A stretch of 8,346 nt of DNA from Deltaproteobacteria bacterium (GCA_007128675.1 SKWY01000118.1:1-8346); one strand, 5' to 3'. Shown: positions 1 through 6,626, numbered from the stretch's first letter. Numbers and translations are program-made. Notes: generated by a model not told the origin, from the sequence alone.

Positions 1-782
1 AACAGGCGCACCTCCCTGCCACAAGGGGCTTCCATCCCTTGGAAGGCCTCAATCAACCAGGGCAAGCCCTTGGCTCGGCTTAGCTTGCCGGCGTAGACAA
101 CAGTGAGATGCTTTCCTCTCTCGCGATCGTTCTGTTCCTCCGAGCAGTGAAAGATATCCTTTCTATAGCCTGCTCCCACCTGAACGATCCGCTCTCTGCT
201 CATTCCATAAAGAGCCGCGATTCTCTCCATGTGGTCAAAATGCAAGGCCAGGACACGGTCCACATCGGCACAGGCCGGGAGGACGTAAGGACGAAGACCA
301 GACGCCAGATCCAACTGCCGAAGCTCTGTGCCATGGCACGTGGTCACCAAAGGAAGGTGCGGAAACACCATTCGAGCCAAGGCGGTCGCAAGCCAGAGAT
401 GGTGACTATGGATGAGGTTGGGTTCGAAGCCCTCGGTTGCCCGCGTCAGGGCATCCCGAAAGGCGAGGAGATACCCTTCGAGCATGGCAGGCGTGAAGCT
501 CGAAAAGCACGTGCTCTCATAGGGCATCACATCGCTCATCCCGGCAACCGGGTACGGCAAATCTGGGGTGTCGAAGCGAACGGCGATGACATCGGCCTCC
601 GACACCGGCTCAATTCTAGGAAGCTCCTCCTCTGCCGGCATCCCGACCACCACCCGCTGCTCGATCCCAATCTCGGTGCCGTGCCGCAACATGGCCTCGA
701 GGTAGACACCGCTCCCGGTCTTTCCAGGTTGCTGGGAGAGCAGGTGGAGCACGTTCGGTCTTTGCCCGCCCTTCAGTCTCAC
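1..782 (-). CDS. Glycosyltransferase family 4 (GT-B fold), 3' end missing at window edge
   Basis: A frame open from the window edge back to a GTG at 782 encodes 260 residues without a stop. I translated it by hand; the plus-strand frame over the same DNA is its shadow. Visible motifs are VLHLLSQQPGKTGSG (11-25), the N-terminal glycine-rich donor loop of GT-B enzymes; HSHHLW (125-130); CHGTELRQ (149-156); and YAGKLSRAKGLPWLIEAF (230-247), the linker and start of the C-terminal nucleotide-sugar domain of GT4 enzymes. It should transfer a sugar from an activated donor, probably in the cytosol, for a surface glycan or glycolipid; donor and acceptor cannot be read from sequence. Roughly the last 120-150 residues, including the EX7E region, lie outside the window. 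The start is uncertain: GTG 812, GTG 782 and GTG 752 are all in frame, none has a clear Shine-Dalgarno, and the frame stays open to a TGA at 942-944. Confidence 0.88.
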   Translation of the reverse strand, partial: MRLKGGQRPNVLHLLSQQPGKTGSGVYLEAMLRHGTEIGIEQRVVVGMPAEEELPRIEPVSEADVIAVRFDTPDLPYPVAGMSDVMPYESTCFSSFTPAMLEGYLLAFRDALTRATEGFEPNLIHSHHLWLATALARMVFPHLPLVTTCHGTELRQLDLASGLRPYVLPACADVDRVLALHFDHMERIAALYGMSRERIVQVGAGYRKDIFHCSEEQNDRERGKHLTVVYAGKLSRAKGLPWLIEAFQGMEAPCGREVRL

Positions 783-1095
783 AACACGCTGAGCGGCACG
801 GCCCTCATACACTCGTAGTCGCCGTGACAGGCGACCCTCACCTTGTCGAAAGCCGTCAGCGGCGTCCGAGCCTCCGTCCCAGTCTACGATAGACAACCCA
901 ATACCTCGTACGTCCGAGCCACTCTGCCTGGACGCAGTGCGTCATCCCAATACATTTGAGGAATCCATTTTACGACAGATGCCATCCAGACCGAAAGATG
1001 AGGACGGGGCCCACACACCCTAGATAGAACACCCCGTTGAAGGTGAACTCGGCCGCAGGAAACCGAAAGCTCTTGTCCCGTAGTCATCCGCGACT
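783..1095. other. Gap of 313 bases with no convincing gene
   Basis: This lies between the membrane protein stop and the chosen glycosyltransferase start. The glycosyltransferase frame stays open through 783-941 but has no ATG, so part of it could be an N-terminal extension. A 67-codon minus-strand frame (1087-884) covers the rest; it has no recognisable motif and overlaps that open frame, so I do not call it. No strong promoter or terminator is visible. A TAAAAT on the minus strand near 970 has only a poor -35 partner. Confidence 0.4.
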
Positions 1096-1824
1096 CTACC
1101 GTCGTCTTTCCATGACGGAATGGACCGCGTATCCAAAAACCAGCCCCAGGAGAATAGGCCCGAAAGCGAACAATCCAAAAAGCACCAGCGGCAAAGCCGT
1201 CTCACCGATATCCTTGATGGCCCAAAAGAGGTGCTGGACGCCGCCTCGCACGATGATCACCACGATGACACTAGCTCCAATCGCAATGAGCACTAGGTCC
1301 AGCCGATGCCTCCAGACTGCTCTTTGCTTTGGAAGCGCCGCTATGATCTCATCTTCTTCGTCGGTCCACGCCTGCCAGCCAGCTTCGAGTGAAGCACGCC
1401 GTGTTCGCCGCACCAATACGTAGGCTATGAGAGCCGGGAAGATGGCAATCACAGCCGCCACCGTGTGACGTGCCGCTTCCACGTGTACGCTCTTCTCGGC
1501 GTAGCTACCCAGAGCGAACCAGACGCCGAAGTAAGCCAGTCCAAGCACCAAAAGGAACACCAAAATCGTAAACATCCCGAACAGGAGCCAAGGCTTGAAA
1601 GAAAAACGATGGTCCTGCCAGATGTGAGCGAACAGCCAAACGGCGGAGATTACGGCGCCTATCATCATCAGCACCTGCCCGCCCATTGCAAGCAGCAGGT
1701 AGATACCGAGAACAAATATGAACTCCGTCGTATGATCATGGCCATGCCGCACGTTCCGCAGCGACGCGGACATCTGCAGCATCATGTCTCGGGCGTGCAT
1801 GAAGCCGCCGGAACCAGCTCCCAT
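1096..1824 (-). CDS. Multi-pass membrane protein of unknown function
   Basis: The protein has 242 residues and matches no family I recognise. The N-terminus is rich in Met and His (MHARDMMLQM, then HGHDH at 27-31). Hydrophobic segments lie at about 34-52, 50-68, 79-105, 120-138, 175-193 and 210-235, giving five or six membrane passes. A charged loop at about 139-173 carries RRTRR followed by the acidic TDEEDE, and the chain ends in ERRR. By the positive-inside rule that loop and the C-terminus are probably cytoplasmic. It starts 60 bases after the stop of the upstream lipoprotein gene on the same strand, so the two may be co-transcribed. The ATG at 1824 has no good Shine-Dalgarno and lies about seven bases after a promoter-like -10, so translation could be leaderless or begin at ATG 1800 (residue 9). 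No substrate or pathway can be stated. Confidence 0.8.
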   Translation of the reverse strand: MGAGSGGFMHARDMMLQMSASLRNVRHGHDHTTEFIFVLGIYLLLAMGGQVLMMIGAVISAVWLFAHIWQDHRFSFKPWLLFGMFTILVFLLVLGLAYFGVWFALGSYAEKSVHVEAARHTVAAVIAIFPALIAYVLVRRTRRASLEAGWQAWTDEEDEIIAALPKQRAVWRHRLDLVLIAIGASVIVVIIVRGGVQHLFWAIKDIGETALPLVLFGLFAFGPILLGLVFGYAVHSVMERRR

Positions 1825-1831
1825 GCCCGCG

Positions 1832-1860
1832 TTTATAGCAAACCTGATTCAACCAAACAA
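1832..1860 (-). promoter_or_regulatory. Candidate sigma70-like promoter with extended -10 for the membrane protein
   Basis: On the minus strand there is TTGTTT (1855-1860), a 17-base spacer and TATAAA (1832-1837), with TG one base upstream of the -10 (extended -10). The -10 matches five of six consensus bases and the -35 three of six. Initiation would fall almost on the ATG at 1824, giving little or no leader. It sits in the 59-base gap after the lipoprotein gene, so it could be an internal promoter or chance. Confidence 0.35.
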
Positions 1861-1883
1861 CAATGCTTCAATCAGCCTCTTTA

Positions 1884-2438
1884 TTATTCTTCCATTCTAG
1901 GCCCACCCCGACAAGAGTCGAGCAACCGTTTCTCATGCTGGTCGACACGATCGGCCCACTCTCGTCGCGGAAGAACGATGTCGCTAGGATAAGCTGGAGA
2001 AAAGTTTCGCAGCTCCATCAAGGAGCAGATTGTAGCTTCAGTGGCACTCGACTCCTCGAAGTCCATTTTTCGGAATGCGCTTTCGAGCAAGCGACTGACG
2101 CGCTGCGATGCAAGACACCAGGCGGAGGCCGCCTCGCTGTGCTGCCAGAGGAGACGCTCTACAGTTTCTATGTTGCCCCCAAACCGTGCAAGTAGAGCAT
2201 CATGCTCGTGGCGCCCCAATCCCGCTTCCAGTCTCTGCGCGACGCCCAGTACTTCGGCCGTCTCCTCGAGCCTTTCCAGCATGAGGGTCCGCATCTCAGA
2301 GGCTTCTCGTATCATTTGCTGGGCGAGCAGGCAGTCGAGAGCGTCACTCGTTGTTGGCGCAGAGGACGGACATGCCGTAGACAAACAAGAACAGATCAGC
2401 AGGAGAGCCGGCATCAAATGGGCTATTTGTCTATTCAT
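1884..2438 (-). CDS. Small predicted lipoprotein, function unknown
   Basis: The protein has 184 residues. The N-terminus (MNRQIAHLMPALLLICSC, then LSTAC) has one or two positive charges, a short hydrophobic core and two possible lipid-attachment cysteines, C18 (ICSC) and C23 (STAC). This is a plausible but imperfect lipobox. After an STTS-like linker the chain is mostly predicted helix, rich in Glu, Arg and Leu (about 30-130), so helical bundle or coiled-coil packing is likely. Further cysteines lie in the mature part. I recognise no domain. The gene ends in tandem stops TAATAA. The ATG at 2438 has only a weak AAAAGA-type ribosome site upstream. Position between a cell-surface glycosidase and a membrane protein, all on one strand, suggests an envelope role, but nothing in the sequence names it. 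Confidence 0.72.
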   Translation of the reverse strand: MNRQIAHLMPALLLICSCLSTACPSSAPTTSDALDCLLAQQMIREASEMRTLMLERLEETAEVLGVAQRLEAGLGRHEHDALLARFGGNIETVERLLWQHSEAASAWCLASQRVSRLLESAFRKMDFEESSATEATICSLMELRNFSPAYPSDIVLPRREWADRVDQHEKRLLDSCRGGPRMEE

Positions 2439-2520
2439 ATTGGTCTTTTCATTGGCTAGCTTTCGGCGTCTTTTTTACTCGCCGTAATCTTCTTGTGAGT
2501 CTAAAAACCTGATTGCAATA

Positions 2521-2550
2521 GAGCATTGTCGTTTAATGCCCGGGATGCTC
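2521..2550 (-). terminator. Possible hairpin after the phosphodiester glycosidase gene
   Basis: Seven bases past the TAG stop, GAGCAT (2545-2550 on the minus strand) pairs with ATGCTC (2521-2526) around an 18-base loop. Inside it, GCATT and AATGC can pair as a smaller competing stem. A run of five T follows only about 12 bases later, so this is a poor intrinsic terminator and may only mark the transcript end loosely. Confidence 0.28.
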
Positions 2551-2556
2551 GATGGA

Positions 2557-4383
2557 CTAATCTCCGCCACGCAAAGCGATGCAACGTCGTCCTCGGCGGA
2601 ATGAAGTGAGCAGAATGGCCCCAAGCAATAAGTATAGGCCCAACAGCCCCTCACCCGAGACGGGCGCACAGCCACAAGAGCCAATAACCGTTCCGCCATA
2701 ACCTGGGTCAGGGTTGATGGGAGCTTCTGGATCCTCCGGGTCTTCGGGCTGCTCTGGGTCTTCGGGCTCCTCCGGGTCTGCGGGATCCACTGGGTCTTCG
2801 GGCTGCTCCGGGTCTGCGGGATCCACTGGGTCTTCGGGTTCCTCTGGGTCTTCGGGCTGCTCCGGGTCCTCGGGCTCCTCCGGGTCTTCGGGTTCCTCCG
2901 GGTCCTCGGGTTCCTCCGGGTCTTCGGGTTCCTCCGGGTCGCGTGGTTCGAACTGCAAGGTATCCTCGGCAGCCCAACCTGTGGCGCCGCCAAACGAGCA
3001 CTTCCACCAATACCGGCCAGTAGCCAAGACACCAGCCATATGATGGTCTACCGCGTGTCCCTGCGCTCCCGCCGGTACCGAATGGAACGCGGCAAAGTTC
3101 TCGCCCGGACCAACACGAAGCTGTGTTCCACTCGGCGCCGCAACCGGATCTCCTCCTAGAAGCCCCGTCTGCGTCTCCATTGGAAGCATACGGACCATGA
3201 CCTTCCCGTTGGCAACGGCGCGCTCCGATCCGTCGGATGGGATGTTCTTGATCTGACCATCGACCCAGAGGGCCGACGAGCCTCCACCATCGAGGTTCAC
3301 CCCCTCCGTAGCACCGAGTTGGTCTCTGCTGAAGGTCCCCAACTCGGTCGCTGACATTCCCACGCTACCGCCTCTCCGCCCGTCTACCACGAAGAAGAAC
3401 ACGAAGGAGTCATTCGAGGCAATAGCTGTCCGGGGATGCCTTGTAGTGGCCCCGACGTTGTGGGAGTACGAATGAATGACGCCATCTCTCAGAAACCGAA
3501 TATTTCCCCCAACGGCCCCATAGCTCTTGGTGAAGTCCAGGGAGGTATGGGAAGAGCAATCCGGCGTCAATGCGGTGACCTCTTGGGTAAAACGCACCTC
3601 GTCTCCAACTGACACCCGAGCCTGGAGCTCTGTGGCAACCGTGCCCATGGCCGAGATCACCACATGATCGAAGGGAATCGTCGTCGAGGCGCCAGAAGGC
3701 TTGATATCGACCACTATACCGGCCAGATACGCCGGCGATGGAAGAATCAGAAGCGGCTCTGGAAGCCGCACGAGTACTTCGACGGCATTTTGGCTTGGCG
3801 GCGTTGCGGTATCGTAATGATGTGTGTAGAGAACGAGTCCCGGCGACACCCGGTCACCGTTTATTCCATCTATTCGGTGTGTGCTTCCATCAGGATAACG
3901 AACAAAGTTCCTATCCGGTATGTGGCGCACGCACTCTCCCATGACGGCACGCCGGCCGAGGGCCCACGAAAAGCCGCTCTGTCCGAACTCTGGGTAACGA
4001 AGTACATACCAACCGCCTTGAATCTGCCCGCCTCGTGGAGCCGCTGGGTAATCAAAAAACGAACCATTGATTGCGACCACGACTTCTTGCCTACTTCCCC
4101 AAACCTCATCCCAAAAGCCTATGTTTTGCTCATATAGTCCCGCCATGCCAGAAACGGTCTGTGCTCCTCCCGTCAAGGTACCCTGAGACAAAGTACTATC
4201 AATGGTGACATCAGCTCGATCTCGAGCCATTCGCGTGACAAAAACCTCATTGGGGCCAGGCGCATCGAACTTTGCATACTCGATTCCAGGCACCACCTCT
4301 ATCCACTGTGAGTGTGCCGTTTGCACAGCGAACAGGCTCGCCACAACCACGATGATACAAGAACGGGCACTAATAGTGCTCAT
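2557..4383 (-). CDS. Secreted phosphodiester glycosidase (NAGPA domain) with SH3b domain, PED repeats and MYXO-CTERM-like anchor
   Basis: This is a 608-residue exported enzyme. Residues 1-25 form a signal peptide with an AHS cleavage site before Q26. The NAGPA domain covers about 95-400: INGSFFD (105-111), YGAVGG (288-293), HPRTAIAS (316-323), FVVDGRRGGSVGMSATELG (331-349) and GVNLDGGGSSALW (361-373). This family includes the mammalian enzyme uncovering mannose-6-phosphate and bacterial homologues thought to cleave sugar-phosphodiester bonds in envelope polymers. A bacterial SH3 domain follows (about 419-478: LRVGPGENF, WWKCSFGGATGW), probably binding cell wall. Then come about 77 residues of Pro-Glu-Asp repeats (479-555), a rigid acidic spacer, and a MYXO-CTERM-like tail: CGC (570-572), hydrophobic helix (579-594), RRGRR (596-600). 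The tail implies processing by a myxosortase-type protease and surface anchoring. Start: the ATG at 4383 has GGGAG seven bases upstream; an in-frame GTG at 4389 abuts that site too closely. Confidence 0.93.
   Translation of the reverse strand: MSTISARSCIIVVVASLFAVQTAHSQWIEVVPGIEYAKFDAPGPNEVFVTRMARDRADVTIDSTLSQGTLTGGAQTVSGMAGLYEQNIGFWDEVWGSRQEVVVAINGSFFDYPAAPRGGQIQGGWYVLRYPEFGQSGFSWALGRRAVMGECVRHIPDRNFVRYPDGSTHRIDGINGDRVSPGLVLYTHHYDTATPPSQNAVEVLVRLPEPLLILPSPAYLAGIVVDIKPSGASTTIPFDHVVISAMGTVATELQARVSVGDEVRFTQEVTALTPDCSSHTSLDFTKSYGAVGGNIRFLRDGVIHSYSHNVGATTRHPRTAIASNDSFVFFFVVDGRRGGSVGMSATELGTFSRDQLGATEGVNLDGGGSSALWVDGQIKNIPSDGSERAVANGKVMVRMLPMETQTGLLGGDPVAAPSGTQLRVGPGENFAAFHSVPAGAQGHAVDHHMAGVLATGRYWWKCSFGGATGWAAEDTLQFEPRDPEEPEDPEEPEDPEEPEDPEEPEDPEQPEDPEEPEDPVDPADPEQPEDPVDPADPEEPEDPEQPEDPEDPEAPINPDPGYGGTVIGSCGCAPVSGEGLLGLYLLLGAILLTSFRRGRRCIALRGGD
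2719..2949 (-). repeat. In-frame tandem repeat encoding the Pro-Glu-Asp spacer
   Basis: About 230 bases of degenerate tandem repeat with a basic 18-base unit (encoding variants of EPEDPE) and a 36-base higher-order copy (encoding PVDPADPEQPED, then PVDPADPEEPED). The two 36-base copies share the segment beginning near 2771 and again near 2807. All periods are multiples of three, so gain or loss of units would keep the frame. The opposite strand reads as a Gly-Ser repeat, which is only the shadow of this tract. Confidence 0.93.
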
Positions 4384-4390
4384 TATCACT

Positions 4391-4395
4391 CTCCC
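4391..4395 (-). promoter_or_regulatory. Ribosome binding site that fixes the glycosidase start
   Basis: GGGAG on the minus strand is followed by seven bases and then the ATG at 4383. The alternative GTG at 4389 starts one base after the motif, too close for initiation. This supports the shorter start by two codons. Confidence 0.65.
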
Positions 4396-4583
4396 ACTGG
4401 ATACGGCAGTTGTTCAGCCATCCCCCCAAGCGCCTCTATTTGTTATTTGTTGCTCTCGAAACGCATTTAGACCCATTTCAATCATCGAGCAAAGCTCGTT
4501 TCATTGGAACAGAACCCCAGCGAAGAAGCAAGGCAGTGGAAGCTGCTGCTCAAAGAATCCAATCTTCTTCGAGAACCTGCTTG

Positions 4584-4599
4584 CATTCCGAATGGAATG
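4584..4599. repeat. Short inverted repeat, possible end of the peptidase transcript
   Basis: A perfect six-base stem, CATTCC and GGAATG, with a four-base loop lies about 120 bases after the peptidase stop. No T run follows on either strand, so a terminator function is doubtful. Confidence 0.2.
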
Positions 4600-4718
4600 G
4601 CCAGTGCCGTATGGGAAAGACTAGCAAACAAGAGTTTCTTGAATTCTTGATCGGCAATCTGCGCTTCTAGTATCGCGGCGGTGACGCATGAGTGAGAACC
4701 TGAGGACCTAGCCTGCCT

Positions 4719-6587
4719 CTACATGCAGAAATCCCGCGGATTGACTAGACCCGTGCCGGGCTCTACCAAGCCTCCATCCGGATGGTTCCAGGGCCTATTG
4801 GGGTCGACGGGATCGTTTTGATAAATCTCGAGATGAATATGACAAGGGAAAGGATCGCCCGAATGATTTGTCCCGCCATTCAATCCAATTTGAGTGCCTC
4901 GGTCGACCTGCTGTCCTACTGAAACATGTACTGCATTGAGATGCGAGTTGTGTTGGTACCAACCTGGAGCGATTTCCACAACGACCGTGTGACCCCATGA
5001 TCCCATCCCCGAAGTCCGCGCAGCTACTACCGTCCCAGGGTAGATGCTCTTGACGGGATGGTTACAGGGTTGACCACCAAAATCCAAACCCCGGTGCTGT
5101 GGATTGAAGGTACTGTCGCTCCAGAACTCCTGGGTCACACGCCACCCAAGCGACTCATAGTATTCAACTGGGGTAATGCAGTCGCCATCCGACAGGAAAT
5201 CTGCCTCCCATAGCTGAGCGGCGCTTCCCGTATACTCCTGAAGGAATACGTTCCCTCCATTAGTGCCCGGATCGTCCGTTCCCATCACTCCGCCGGGCAG
5301 ATGGGCGAGCTCGAACTTATAATAGTCACCCTCGACCTTCGATATGATCCATTCTTGATCAGTGGGAGCAACACTTCGCCAAAGCTGTATATTGTTGCCT
5401 ACTTGGAGCTCGCCGGAGTCTTCGCGACAAACATCGAGCACACGGTTGGTGCCGAGGCTGCTCGACATCGCATATACCCTGAATCGGTCACCGCCGATGT
5501 TCTCGACGCGAAACCGCTGCGTATTGTGGGCGGTCGCATCCCACACCGTAACGTTCGTGCCGTCACGATCAGCGCGTTCATCCGTGCTCGCATAGAGGTT
5601 GAGAGCCTTTCCGCTTGCTTTTACATAGAAGAAATAGACGCCGTCCTGAAGAAGCTCGAGCGGTTCCGTGACGCATTCTCCGTCGACACATCCGTTATCG
5701 CAATACTCGGACGCAACCGCTGTACCTCCAATACAGTGATAGCGGGTGTCCGATGAACCTGCTCCCAACGCATCGCCACAATACCAGCCGTCTGATGGCG
5801 CCGAAGCACAGGTGTCGGGCGTCAGACACTCTCCACCTTGGCACCCATGAGCGCAGTACTCCGATGAAACTGTACTGCCTCCAACGCAGTGGTAACGAGT
5901 ATCCGATGAACCCGCTCCCAGTGCATTGGCGCAGTACCAGCCGTCCGAAGGCGCACTCTCGCAGGGATCATCGGACAAACAGCTGCCCTCCTCGCACCCA
6001 TGCGGGCAATCCTCGAAAGCAACGGAAATGCCACCAACACAATGATAGAGCCCATTCGATGAGCTATCTCCCAATGCATCCGCGCAGTACCAACCGTCAG
6101 CCGGCGCATTGTCGCAGGGATCCTCGGATGCCAAGCAATCACCCTGCTCGCAGCCATGAGGGCAATACTCGGAGGAGGCAGCGCTGCCTCCAACGCAGTG
6201 ATAGCGCATGTTCGATGCACTGGCGCCCAATGCTTCGCCGCAGTACCAGCCGTCTTCGGATGCATTGTCGCACGGATCGTCCGATAGGCATTCGCCGGCA
6301 CTGCAGCCAAGCTCGCAGACCTCTCGATGCGCCTCCTCGCCATTTTCGCAAACGACGAGCATGTCTTCCACGCAGAGCCGCGCGTGATCTAGGCCGTCGC
6401 AAGGGTCAGGCCCATCTATCGTTGTCTCCGCCTTGCCGACGCAGGCCGACACGCCGAAAAAGAGAGCCATGAGGACACCGAGCGCGCTGCCACCCAGCCG
6501 GCCATGTTTTGTGACAAAAGGAGCCAGTAACCTACCTACCCACGGCGCATACACTTGCCTCCAGCCTTGCCCACTAGTCTGTCCCAT
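4719..6587 (-). CDS. Exported M23-type metallopeptidase lipoprotein with Cys-rich repeats and ricin-type domain
   Basis: The protein has 622 residues from the ATG at 6587. A hydrophobic stretch ending FFGVSAC (lipobox VSAC, lipid cysteine C49) suggests an outer-membrane or periplasmic lipoprotein. Residues 61-308 hold five six-cysteine repeats, one divergent and four similar (core DGWYC, YHC, EYC, HGC), probably disulfide-bonded. Residues 309-464 resemble a ricin-type beta-trefoil with three Q-x-W/F motifs (QRF 357, QEW 411, QLW 458), likely a carbohydrate-binding module. The C-terminal M23/LytM domain (about 478-600) has a complete metal site: H498-x3-D502 (HRGLDFG), H549 (SHLN) and H583-I-H585. 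M23 enzymes cut peptide cross-bridges of peptidoglycan, so it may remodel the wall or lyse prey. Start is uncertain: the frame extends to ATG 6689, and GTG 6554 follows a GGAGG by only three bases; I chose 6587 because the extra N-terminal residues look unlike a signal sequence. Confidence 0.92.
   Translation of the reverse strand: MGQTSGQGWRQVYAPWVGRLLAPFVTKHGRLGGSALGVLMALFFGVSACVGKAETTIDGPDPCDGLDHARLCVEDMLVVCENGEEAHREVCELGCSAGECLSDDPCDNASEDGWYCGEALGASASNMRYHCVGGSAASSEYCPHGCEQGDCLASEDPCDNAPADGWYCADALGDSSSNGLYHCVGGISVAFEDCPHGCEEGSCLSDDPCESAPSDGWYCANALGAGSSDTRYHCVGGSTVSSEYCAHGCQGGECLTPDTCASAPSDGWYCGDALGAGSSDTRYHCIGGTAVASEYCDNGCVDGECVTEPLELLQDGVYFFYVKASGKALNLYASTDERADRDGTNVTVWDATAHNTQRFRVENIGGDRFRVYAMSSSLGTNRVLDVCREDSGELQVGNNIQLWRSVAPTDQEWIISKVEGDYYKFELAHLPGGVMGTDDPGTNGGNVFLQEYTGSAAQLWEADFLSDGDCITPVEYYESLGWRVTQEFWSDSTFNPQHRGLDFGGQPCNHPVKSIYPGTVVAARTSGMGSWGHTVVVEIAPGWYQHNSHLNAVHVSVGQQVDRGTQIGLNGGTNHSGDPFPCHIHLEIYQNDPVDPNRPWNHPDGGLVEPGTGLVNPRDFCM
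5664..6407 (-). repeat. Tandem six-cysteine repeats coding about 50 residues each
   Basis: Five consecutive units of about 43-52 residues, each with six cysteines in the order DxC, (W)YC, YHC, EYC, xGC, xxC. The four units nearest the C-terminus (5664-6278) are close copies at protein level, with DGWYC and YHC(V/I)GG kept in all. The first unit (6279-6407) keeps the cysteines but not the aromatic core. Similar units occur in secreted proteins of Myxococcota, from family knowledge. Confidence 0.9.
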
Positions 6588-6598
6588 ATCGTCACTAG

Positions 6599-6626
6599 AG
6601 TATCTGGCTCGTCTCGCATTGGTCAA
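6599..6626 (-). promoter_or_regulatory. Candidate promoter just upstream of the peptidase ATG at 6587
   Basis: On the minus strand TTGACC (6621-6626) is followed by a 16-base spacer and GATACT (6599-6604), matching five and four of six consensus bases. Initiation near 6592 would give an almost leaderless message for ATG 6587, or a leader of about 40 bases for GTG 6554. If real, it rules out the ATG at 6689 as the main start. Confidence 0.3.

Larger units (their letters stand above)
4384..4718. other. Gap of 335 bases upstream of the glycosidase gene
   Basis: This lies between the stop of the peptidase gene and the start of the glycosidase gene, and presumably carries the glycosidase promoter and the peptidase transcript end. 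It is more AT-rich than its surroundings. Structures seen: an inverted repeat CATTCC-GAAT-GGAATG (4584-4599), CGAGC-AAA-GCTCG (4486-4498), and a tandem ATTTGTT ATTTGTT near 4441-4456. None is followed by a clean T tract, and no convincing -35/-10 pair stands out. The plus-strand frames here have no recognisable protein. Confidence 0.45.

Noticed and set aside
108..818. Plus-strand frame of 236 codons
   Set aside because: It is antisense to the glycosyltransferase, whose translation shows clear GT4 motifs. The plus-strand product has none.
884..1087. Minus-strand frame of 67 codons in the gap before the glycosyltransferase
   Set aside because: No ribosome site, no family resemblance, and it overlaps the open upstream part of the glycosyltransferase frame.
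1465..1992. Plus-strand frame of 175 codons
   Set aside because: It is antisense to the membrane protein, whose reading has coherent hydrophobic segments.
2719..2949. Tandem repeats considered as a CRISPR array
   Set aside because: Units are 18 bases with no unique spacers and lie in frame inside a gene.
2714..3043. Plus-strand Gly-Ser repeat protein and minus-strand Arg-Pro or Arg-Asn repeat frames over the same DNA
   Set aside because: These are other-frame readings of the PED repeat. Only one frame joins the repeat to an enzyme domain and a sorting tail.
4410..4670. Plus-strand frames in the gap upstream of the glycosidase
   Set aside because: No ribosome site or recognisable domain, and the frames overlap the glycosidase control region.
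5753..6472. Long plus-strand frame of 239 codons and minus-strand frame 6343-5822 over the Cys-repeat region
   Set aside because: Repetition at DNA level keeps alternative frames open. Products are Arg/His-rich and without domains.
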